The position numbers were made by a program, and so were the translations under genes. Positions 32,999 through 42,317 of a stretch of DNA of 64,000 nt are shown one piece after another. The DNA lies in the NCBI GenBank assembly GCA_032622095.1, contig CP136069.1, positions 164,416,394-164,480,393 of the forward strand, read 5' to 3'. The notes beneath the pieces are model-generated. The model was given only the letters and a program-made list of their open reading frames with translations. It was not told the DNA's origin and searched no databases. The stretch's first letter is position 1; each line of letters starts with the position of its first letter. The stretch comes from Siphonodentalium dalli (lineage: Eukaryota; Mollusca; Scaphopoda; Gadilida; Siphonodentaliidae).

Positions 32999-33709
32999 CA
33001 GTGTTCGCGTTGGACCTAAAAATCTTCTGGCCAAAAAAGTGGCCAAATAAAATGTTTAATGGCCAAATTAAATCCTCATTTTCTGGGCTCAAAATTGATG
33101 ACTAAATTATAATTTTTAAATATATAACTCTCTCACTCTATGTGGTGTTGCTGACACCATGTTCGCCAACTAATCAAGTAATGGGGTGAGTTAGTTGTCA
33201 TTGCTAATTTTGCTGAAAAAAAACAACAGTTCTGTTGCTTATTATCGTGAGGTGTTGGGATACCTATTCTTGTATTAATAACCTTTATGGTGTGAAGCCC
33301 GGTTGTTATTATAAGACGGGAGGCAGTTTACGACACATGTGTAACCATACATGCCATTGCTGGTACATCAAATTATAGGACAATGCATTTAAATATTTCA
33401 TCTTACATACCGCCCAATCAACAAAATAATAATCATTATGATATAACCAGTGCAGAGATTAAGGTTATACAACAATCACCATTCAATCAAATCTCCTCTT
33501 TCAAAATAAATTTGGGTTGTCATCGTATGATGTATCCAAAGTACGAAACCCGCGTGTCCAAAAAACGGCGATATTTGGTAGCCTAACTTCGTTGATCTCT
33601 ACAGCGCTTTTTGAATTTGTGGTGAAAAATATGAAAAAAAAGTTTGGCCAAATGAAATTGTTTGTGGCCACTTTCGAAAAAACTTTGGTCACCGACAGCA
33701 CGAACACTG
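32999..33709. mobile_element. hAT-type element CAGTGTTCG (TSD ttgacagg)
   Basis: 711 bp between CAGTGTTCGCGTTGG and CAGCACGAACACTG, flanked by perfect 8-bp ttgacagg (32991-32998, 33710-33717). Subterminal GGCCAAA / TGGCCA motifs recur at both ends. Non-autonomous; in TMEM59 intron 4. Confidence 0.85.
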
Positions 33710-34282
33710 TTGACAGGTGACATTAGAAGTTTTATCAATCTATATCTCTCCAATATAAGTTATCTCTAGCAGCATTGGGAGAACATGGACAACATATCTG
33801 GATATTGATTTTAAACCCTGCAGTGGAGACGAGGAGTTCAGAAAGAGACATCAAGGAATCAATACCAGGCTCATGTACTCCATGATGTTGCTGGAGACAA
33901 CAATTTTGTCCCCACCCTATATCATCAAGTAACAATTCAGTAGCCAACCTATGGATTGGATGTCCGGTCACTTCAATTATAACAACATTGAAACTGTCAG
34001 TGGAAATGTCAATCATAACCCTTGGTGTCTCACTAGCTCTTATACCCCCCGATGTTATGAGCACATGCCATTAAAATCTGCTGCCTTGGGTGACTGACGA
34101 CATGAGAATTTCAGCATGTCATTGTAGCCAATCAGATTGATTGTTCAATCCAGATGGCAAACGTTGCATTGAACTCTGATAATGTGATTTAACAGAAATT
34201 TCAGAATCACGATGAATGTTTGCAGCCTAATTTAATTAGGGTTCAAAAACTGGTTCAAGAAACTTTGGAGGATATAACTTAC

Positions 34283-34484
34283 CATCCAAATCAGGTTCAT
34301 CAAAGAATTCTGCAGCATACATTGGTTGTGACTTAATGACGACGAGCTTGCCATCATCTGCTTGCATGTAGAATGACCAGCTGACTGTCATCTTGTTGTA
34401 CATCTTGTCAACCATGTTGCTCCACATACTGTGCATGTACATCAATGGCTGCAGGGAATGAATGAACTGTGGCTCCATCTCCTG
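34283..34484 (-). CDS. TMEM59: TMEM59 exon 4: luminal domain
   Basis: 202 nt; acceptor at ACACAG|CAG (NAGNAG), donor GTAAGT (34282). It encodes Gln120-Asp186: QEMEPQFIHSLQPLMYMHSM, then WSNMVDKMYNKMTVSWSFYM and QADDGKLVVIKSQP (W155 onwards), then an acidic FFDEPDLD. The block SWxFYxQADDGKxVxxxSxP is the best-conserved part of TMEM59 and TMEM59L. The exon ends with one base of the Asp187 codon. Confidence 0.95.
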
Positions 34485-34529
34485 CTGTGTAGGTAAACAA
34501 TAAGTCATAAAAATCACAGGATCCAAATA

Positions 34530-34728
34530 AACACATGACTGGAGCTTCCTGAAATTTTGCGAAAACCTTGTGCCAATGCATTCTCTTATATATGCGAGTC
34601 TCCCATAGGGAGCCTCGCATATATAATAGAATGTATTGGCCTAACAATATTTACCTTGGCCTTGCAAGCCAGTGTATTCTCTTATATATATTCATTATTA
34701 TATAAGAGAATGCACCGGCACATGGTCT
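34530..34728. mobile_element. CATGACTGGAG-ended MITE with palindromic core
   Basis: Begins ACATGACTGGAGCTTCCTGA and carries the CCAATGCATTCTCTTATATA hairpin core and a second eroded core. It starts 45 bp upstream of TMEM59 exon 4 in transcript direction. Confidence 0.6.
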
Positions 34729-34729
34729 T

Positions 34730-35210
34730 TAACCCTTTGAACCCGAGAGACCGGAATACCGGTCCAATCCTTATATTCCTATATCCCGGGAGACCGGAAT
34801 ACCGGTCCGAAATTCATAAGATATCTGACACGAAATTACAGCACAACAAACGCACATATCAACTAGAGTTGTACTTCTACTTTGCACACATGCGTCACAT
34901 GTTTACCCACGTGACTTTGATAGGCAAACTGATGACAGAGGGTCTGTTTCTTGGCACATGCGCAGAGGCCTATTTTGAGAGGAAAAAAGTCGCTTTTTAT
35001 CATCGGAAAAGGGGAAGTATTTCGTTAGAAATGTCGCGATCAAAGCACAAATTAAATAGAATTGTACTTCTACTTTGCGCGAATGAGTCACATGTTCATA
35101 CCTCTGACTTTAGCACCCAAATTGGAGACAGGGGGTCTGTTTCTTCGCGCATGCTCAGAGGTGCATTTTGACAACACCTTGTATCGTAGGCAAAGGATAA
35201 GAATTTCGTT
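34730..35210. repeat. TTAA-CCCTTTGAACCC end with two ~185-bp tandem units
   Basis: Left terminus TTAA-CCCTTTGAACCCGAGAGACC with a doubled GACCGGAATACCGGTCC, then two tandem copies of a block with TTGTACTTCTACTTTGC and GGTCTGTTTCTT (34866 and 35060). No matching right terminus. The 204-codon open frame across it (34557-35171) is a by-product of joined repeats. Confidence 0.55.
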
Positions 35211-37330
35211 ATAAATATATAGTTCAGTTAGCATAGTAGATTGCCATATAGTTGAGTGTGTACATGTATATACATCCCAGTTAAGAGCATTATAAGTTAC
35301 GTCGTCGGAACACTATATACATGTACATGTAAACAGGCATATAATACATGTACATGTACACTCAAATAAATTTGCTTTGTGCTATTTTAATAAAATGAAA
35401 CTTCAAACAAAATAAACACTTGTAGGATTCATTGTTGATTACTTCACCAAAATGTTCCTTCCCAGAATTGTTTTGACTGTAAAAACATACATGTAAGGTA
35501 AGACAAGCTGTGGCCCAATTCCTGTGATGGCGTAATAATGAAATACTGCAGTATTCTGTTATACGGGACCGGGCTTACAGCGGAATTTATATGTATATAA
35601 GCATACATGCCTTATGTACTATGCCACAAATGACCCATTCACATTTGCAAAATTATAAATATTGAGTTAAAACTTAACTAAAAAGAATGCGACTGTTTAG
35701 AGGACAAACATAAAAATACGTCTAATGCCAGGATGTACGGTTTGGTGCCACCGCAGCCATAAGATCAGTTGTTATGTGTTTACAAATAATTAGCCATTAA
35801 TGGTATGGGGATGACTCACTACTGCGATCACATTGTCACTGTTAAGTCATTATGGTGACCTGGTTACCTGTACCATTTCCTCGTTCCCGTTTCGTACGGG
35901 TCTGTTTCATTGTGACACAGAGTCGGAATCTGTCACCAAGATGCACATGTGCCTAAGTGATGACGTCGCAATGTCATGATTGTTTTGATTGTCTGTGGCA
36001 CACATGCATTGATCAGTATGCCCTGACTGTGACAGGTTAAAAATCATTTTCTTGTATAACCTTTGATGCTATGACTCCTCAGACGATTGCTGTTAACCGA
36101 ACGAATAACATTGCTGTATTTTATTTGAGTCAACTCAACGAATATTGTGAAGAACAACTTTTTGTGCAGTACTTTTCAATTCCAGGTGCGAGATGGCACA
36201 CAGGTGCAATTGTGTGCCTCAAATTTGAAGAACTGATCTGATGCAATGTGAGACGTCAAGTCACTCTCCTTCCAATTCATATTGCGCTATATGTGGTCTG
36301 TAGTTAATATGGAATCGTACTCTGTATAGCAGACCAAAACTTCTTGGTCCACAACAGATTGGGATATCGGTTGGGTTGATGCTGTTTTGGGCCGAGTCCT
36401 GTCCCGTTACTCTTCTATAACAGACATTATGCCCAGAATTGTGGGCGGGAGTGATCTTGCTTGTACATGTATGTCTTCGGATTAGGTCAAATGGATGCTT
36501 TGCGTATATGAACATAGTGGAGAGCCTTTCCAAAGCATGATGATATCAAACATGCGTATAACAGAGGTCCGTTGAATGTCAAAGCACCGAGATTTATAAA
36601 TAAACAAAGCCTTGTTTTCCAGAGAATTTCCGATTTGTTGCACTATCAGAAAATGTATGTAAACAACATATTAAACGATTGTATCATCACTTTACCTTTT
36701 TGTATCAAGGTAAATGATATATAATTTTGAAGACAGATTAATCATGGACATTTCAGATGATTAATCACATTCATGGGGTCCATGTGAATTCCAGGGTTCC
36801 ATGTGTAAATGTAGTTCATCTTTTCAATGAAGGTATGTTATAGAAGAGTAACAGGATGGGACTCGGTCCCAACCGATATCCAAAGCTTTTGTGGACCAAG
36901 AAGATTTGGTTTATCTGTATAGCAACGAAGTGGTCAATTCAGTATTCAGAGTTTATACATCTGACCGAAGATAAAAGTCAATGACTTTGTCCAAACTTTT
37001 CAAGCATTTCACAAATTCAAACACCTTGAAAGTATATTCGAATGGATAAAATTCTATAACTTTTTCAGACGTACATGTATATAAACTCATGTTGCTTGTA
37101 TGATAGATTTCTGGTGCAACAATTTAATGGAAGACATAAATGCTTGTAGACAAGAGAATATATGCATATCGAAGATTTTCAAGTGTCCAACCAAAATGGG
37201 TATATTTTTCAAAACATTTCCATAGTAAAGTGGAAAAAGTGCCATTTTCCATGACTTGTCCAGTCTTAGTGACAATATTCTGAAATTCAAAGCTTCCCAG
37301 GATTTCAGACTAGTGTGTAAACATCATACT
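35211..37330. other. TMEM59 intron 3, mostly unassigned
   Basis: No exon found. A ~100-bp inverted pair (TCTTGGTCCACAACAGATTG at ~36351 with its inverse at ~36880, sharing GATATCGGTTGGG and TGTTACTCTTCTATA) marks a degraded foldback at about 36300-36940. Confidence 0.45.
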
Positions 37331-37335
37331 AATTT

Positions 37336-38782
37336 GTGGAAATTTTACAGCCATATATGGTGCTTGCCTCTGCTTGGTTGGAACTGTGTATTTTTATAGA
37401 TTTAGAATCATCTGATTCATCAAGAGCAACTTTTTACAGAAATATTAAAACTAGCCCTTGTATTAGCCGGTATTTGCTTCACTTGCCAGATCATCTGATC
37501 CCTTATATGGTGAAATTTAGAACAGCCAACCACTGACTCTCCATTGAAAAAGGGTGGTGGCGAAACAGTACCATGTAATATCTGTGAACAGTACAGTAAC
37601 GGGATAGGGGACAAGTATCATCTTCTACTGATATGCAGTGTTCGCCCTGGCCCGAAATTGTTTGTAGCCATTTTTTTAGCCACTTGTGCAATTTTGTTAG
37701 CCACTTTTAAAAAAGTTTAGCCACATATTGTGGGATAAATTAGCTCAAGATGTAATACGATATAAACTGTTGTGGGTTTGGATGGTCTATCCACAATATC
37801 AACATTTGTGGATTTTCCAAAGAAATCAGTAAGTTTTTTAACTTTGCACGGTTGGTCATTTTCACTGGTGCCGAAATCGGATTTACGTTTGCGATTCATT
37901 GTGAAAATTCAGAATGTGGACCTTGGTGATTGGGTAGTTTCCGGCCGCAGGCCGGGTAGGATGGTCGGAACTCATTGTGCAATTCCCTTCACCCTGAATG
38001 TGGACCTTCCTCAAACTCTACACATTTAAAGGAGTCTTAAAACAACATACGTCATGGTATCGGGCGCTGTCATAAAACCGTCTGGAGTGGCATCCACACT
38101 TCCGAATTAGTTAAACAAAGCCTGAATGCATTGGTCTATTCAAATTTTTGCCCCTAAAGCCTATCATGATTCATAACAGGCGCGAGTCTCGTCCCATTCA
38201 ACAGTATCCATTGCGGGGAAATGTGAGAAGCTATTGAATTGAGCGCATATATGACTTCACTCTTTTGCAATCAGTTTAAAACACCTTAAAATAAAACTCT
38301 TTTGTTACACAGGAAGCCTTTTCATAAACCTATGTTTACTCAATTGTGATAGCGTCTTAAGAATCCACCTCTAAACGACCATTAGCTAATTGCCTAGGGC
38401 TTGAAACCAATACTCGATAGTAAAGCTAATCGAACACACCCGTAATGTCACACTTCTCGTCAGCTCTCGCTAATAACGTTAAGTCTCTTTGTTTACAATT
38501 AATTGTCGACACAGAAAATGTTTGTAGCCATATTTTTAGCCACAAGCATATTTATTTTAGCCACTTCGTATTTTTTTTCGCAATTGGCTAAATTTGCTAA
38601 CGGCAGGGCGAACACTGCTGATATGTGATGAATTTAGAGATATCCGTGAACAGTTCATTCCAAGATGCCATTGCCTATCTCCAAAGCAAGAAATGTTTTA
38701 TGGCTTGATATCTATAGCTAATATATCACTCCTCAAAAGGGAGAGTATATTTCTGAAATTAGAATTCAGAAAATTGAGATAA
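37336..38782 (+). pseudogene. LINE reverse-transcriptase 3' fragment split by a hAT insertion
   Basis: 37336-37536 reads YLLHLPDHLIPYMVKFRTANH, then after a stop and a +1 shift CNICEQYSNGIGDKYHLLL up to 37635. Reading resumes at 38618 with LICDEFRDIREQFIPRC and runs to 38782. The pattern FRT-NH-(P/S)IE-G-W, C-x2-C and GD-YH-LL-C followed by FRDIRE-FIPR is the C-terminal end of non-LTR retrotransposon polymerases. The 982-bp hAT-type element at 37636-38617 interrupts it; removing the element with one 8-bp duplication rejoins the frame. Inactive: stops, shift, insertion. Confidence 0.65.
37636..38617. mobile_element. hAT-type element CAGTGTTCGCCCTG (TSD ctgatatg)
   Basis: 982 bp. CAGTGTTCGCCCTGG ... 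CAGGGCGAACACTG, flanked by perfect 8-bp ctgatatg (37628-37635, 38618-38625). TAGCCAC motifs are repeated just inside both ends. On the - strand 37899-37717 encodes a short basic peptide (MNRKRKSDFGTSENDQ, KVKKLTDFFGK) resembling the N-terminus of some hAT-derived proteins; the rest of a transposase is missing. Its termini resemble 32999-33709. Confidence 0.85.
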
Positions 38783-39447
38783 TAACTTACAACTACACTG
38801 GTGATCTGGCATTGGCAGCATTTACATCTATACCGGTATGTAATTTATTTCAGTTATTATATATAAATCAGTATTTGTGTGAATCGATCGACAGAGAGAT
38901 TCGTTATTTTTATAATGAATATATTACTTACATCAGCTTACATAATGTATATGTAATATGATGCAAAAAGGCTTATTGAAATATCTCATGTACATACCGT
39001 AGTGTATATATGTTTGTGTATGTTCCACCTTAATGGTGGCTTTACGCATTAAACAATTAAAAAATGAAAAAAAAAAAGTGGCAATCAGACCAGATATATC
39101 TGAAGGCCTAACGTATCAGGATTGTTGGATAAATCACCGAGGTCTTGTACAGATATTGCAAACAATTTCCCACAAACTCATTATGTAGCTACCACAAAAA
39201 TGCGATCATGCTCAGAATCTGATCATTCCTGTGCAAATTTATATATGAGTCTTAACAATATGGTAAGCGTTAGCAGTGTGTATTGCTGTTAATATAGTCA
39301 CATCAATTAAAACTGCCATAAACATAAAGAATATTATATTATAGACAAACTTTGTTCTTATACCAATCATGTTATTGTCATGTTAGTACTCTGTGTTACG
39401 TAAACAAACACCATGTTACGTAAACAAACAGTACGTAAAGAATATAC

Positions 39448-39638
39448 AATAAGTAAAACACTCAACACCGGTGAGACTCCACTAGGTGTACTTTGGTTAG
39501 AAATACCACCAAGTTGTTTACAACATACCGGTATAGTGCTGGCCCATCCTCACCTCTCAAGATTTCGTTGTTGAATGGGTCACCATGAATTACTCTTTAA
39601 AAAGAATTGCCATGTTGTTGAGTGTTTTGCTTATTGCC
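39448..39638. mobile_element. Small TIR element AATAAGTAAAACACTCAACA
   Basis: About 190 bp between AATAAGTAAAACACTCAACA and TGTTGAGTGTTTTGCTTATT. No coding and no clear target duplication; TMEM59 intron 3. Confidence 0.55.
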
Positions 39639-39809
39639 CACTATTTACATGCATTTTACATCGCTCAGGTCACACAGTGTGTATTTTGGGGATAATATTG
39701 CATTCATACTATCATTATACTATACTGTTAGTATATTCTTGAGGTAATTTTCATAACTTCGTAACTGTTATCTCTAAATTATAACCTATAACGAAGGCCA
39801 TCTGTGCTT

Positions 39810-39874
39810 TTAACCCTTTACCCAACAGAACGGCCCTGTGCCGGTTTTGGCCGTTTTGTTGGGTAAAGGGTTAA
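39810..39874. mobile_element. 65-bp minimal TTAA element
   Basis: TTAA-CCCTTTACCCAACAGAACGG ... GTTTTGTTGGGTAAAGGG-TTAA. Essentially the two TIRs of the CCCTTTACCCAACA family with the interior deleted. It ends 30 bp from the TMEM59 exon 3 donor. Confidence 0.82.
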
Positions 39875-39903
39875 AGTTACATAAAGTTAATAATTTAACA
39901 GAC

Positions 39904-39998
39904 CTCCTGACGGATTCTCTGTGAGAAAGGCTGCTGTGATTTGCAGCCTGTCGAACAAGACAGTGAATTCTCCTTCATTGGGTAAGCTTCCTTGCAGG
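39904..39998 (-). CDS. TMEM59: TMEM59 exon 3: luminal cysteine domain
   Basis: 95 nt; acceptor TCTCTCTTAG (AG at 39999-40000), donor GTCTGT (39903), a weaker donor than its neighbours. Two bases complete Ala88. It then encodes CKEAYPMKENSLSCSTGCKS and QQPFSQRIRQE, to residue 119. It supplies C89 (pairing with C85 as CVDAC across the intron) and C102/C106 (CSTGC), matching CESAC and CHLGC of vertebrate TMEM59. Confidence 0.93.
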
Positions 39999-40652
39999 CT
40001 AAGAGAGAAAAGAGATTACGATTAAGTCCTCAATTACGAAATGACTGTAGTATGATTATGTTTTATGGAAGGATACGGTGCAGTGACTGCTGGGTACCAG
40101 GCCTTTATATTCCCCAAAATGAAAGTTGTAAAATATGGGAATGTGCCCAAAATAAACATGAGAAAGGAATTTTCACCCATTGCATAGCTATTGCTATATA
40201 CAAGTTGAACTAAGAAACACAGAAATGTTAAATTCCATAATATCAATCAAAATTAATCCTGAATTTACCTGAAATAGAGTTTTTTAGCTCTAAATTTTGA
40301 AATTTTATCATCCTACCAGGCCTACATGTAACTATGGTTCGCCCTGATGTTCCCCAAGTTCACTAAATCTAAATGTCTCAGGGGCACATTGTGTGAACTA
40401 CATGTACTGTACACAGCAAATGTGCCCAATAACAACAGTGCCATATTCCTCAATAAAACACGGTTACAATAAATTACTTTCTTATATAAATGTACATGTA
40501 CCCTGTAGCTTTTATGCTGAAACCTGCCGTATTTGCAGATTATCCAGTAGGTTAGCAAATTATTTACTTGATTCTACCAGTGAACTATCAATCCAGTTCT
40601 GTGTTTTGATCATGAGAAACAGATTGCTTGTGGTGTGTTATTGGTTATAAAT

Positions 40653-41697
40653 ATGGTTGAAACGATTAATCGACTAGTCGTAGACGACGCTGAATTGTCA
40701 GAACGTCGACTCTAAATTTTGCCGTCGACTAGTGTATTAGTTTCATGTATAACGTTTTCAAGATGGGGGTACCCATGCATAAGTGAGTCAGCACTTGTCC
40801 TCCAATCCCATTGTCTGTATATACAATGTTTGTGTCATATATAATATGTTACATAAATTAGACAAATAAATATGTTTAAACTAAACTTCAAGATCGATTC
40901 CGGCATAAACGGTGTTAACTGCGCGTAAGTTATGGTAAGTATAACGTTTGGTGGCACCCGGAATTGACAGTGTTACTAGTATAGACACACACGGACCGGT
41001 GACCCGACTATTAATTGGACGAATGAAATTGACAACACAATGTCTCACTCGTCGTTTGAGGTCAAAGACATGATGGCAATGATTGACGCGGCTTTGTAGT
41101 TTGTCCGAGACCGGTTTGATACAGACACTGTGTATATTTTCATTGATCTCGCACCGTCGGATTATGATGCGACGCTGGGTGCAGGTCGCTTAAGGTGACG
41201 TCATTTGTGCTACCGTATATAAATGATACTGACATTAAGAACTGGCTATCGTATTCTACAACGTAGCCTATACTATAGGGCGTATTTAGTCGGAACATTA
41301 ACATTTTAAAGTGACACCGCTCGGCACCGGTTTATTGGTGATCACGTGACTAAACGAAATAATCTCGAACGCTGATATTAAATTTAAAACCTGTATAAAT
41401 GATTGTGTATCTAATCATTATCCACCACATGTCTAATTATATAATTACATTCAGTGTGTTGGATAAATATCAAGATGTTTACAGTATTATTTCCCAAATA
41501 AATTGGTGTGTATACAGGGAAATGCGCAACGCAATAGAACACCATTGCATCAGTCATCAGTGTACGCCATGTACGATGAATTTTCTGTACAATGTTATGT
41601 TTGAAAGTTTTGATATCGGGTACCGACTAGTCGACGCAACGCGACTTTTGGGCCTCGACTAGTCGACTCTGAAATTCACTAATCGTTTCAACACTAG
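40653..41697. mobile_element. hAT-type element GTTGAAACGATTA (TSD ttataaat)
   Basis: 1045 bp. Left ATGGTTGAAACGATTAATCG, right AATCGTTTCAACACTAG, with CGACTAGTCG palindromes just inside each end. Flanked by perfect 8-bp ttataaat (40645-40652, 41698-41705). Non-coding; TMEM59 intron 2. Confidence 0.82.
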
Positions 41698-42068
41698 TTA
41701 TAAATTTGTTTTATTGCAATATGAAATACATGACCCCAATGGCATTTAACCAAGCAAATTATAGCACAGGTAAATTGAAAATTACAGGTGCGGACGAAGC
41801 GAGTATAATTCCGCTTGTCTTCTGGGAAGAAAAGGCATGGTACTTTTTCTCAACTGCATAAATACCACGATATACTTTTTTTTCAAACAAGATATACAGT
41901 TATTTTATATTGGAAATTCTTCCCTCTTAACTTCATTTGGAATCAACATGTTTACTTTCATGTTTCATGATTAATCCAGGTATAAAATTGATAGAGATCA
42001 CCAATAGCATGATGATCTTGATTTTACCAACCGTAATTTGTACTTCATTGTATACTATTACTACTCAC

Positions 42069-42183
42069 CATCCACACATGATGACAGAGATGAATTCACT
42101 GTGCTCTCATCTGGGTATTCATGTGCAAATTCTATGATGGAAAACAGGCGACAGCCTCTATCACATGCATCTTTCTGGCTACT
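42069..42183 (-). CDS. TMEM59: TMEM59 exon 2: luminal cysteine domain
   Basis: 115 nt; acceptor GTCATTACAG, donor GTGAGT (42068). It encodes residues 50-87: SSQKDACDRGCRLFSIIEFA, then HEYPDESTVNSSLSSCVD, plus one base of Ala88. C56/C60 form CDRGC; GCRLFSI is an invariant TMEM59 string. NSS in STVNSS is a potential N-glycosylation sequon on the luminal side. The acceptor lies only 135 bp from the end of a Helitron. Confidence 0.95.
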
Positions 42184-42317
42184 CTGTAATGACACAAGAA
42201 AAGAAATTGAAATAATATTTTTTTAATTGGGCCTAAGTGCAATTGCTGCCAACATAATTTTAAAGGAATTGTACTTTAATAGTGCAATTGAATTAAGGTA
42301 CACTTACTTAAGTCCAA

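Noticed and set aside
33735-34064. 109-codon - strand frame as a TMEM59 exon
   Set aside because: TMEM59 exons 4 and 5 splice directly (phase and homology fit) and the frame has no family match; it could be an old repeat.
34557-35171. 204-codon open frame on the + strand
   Set aside because: It crosses the boundary of two unrelated repeats and a tandem duplication; composition and motifs do not resemble a protein.
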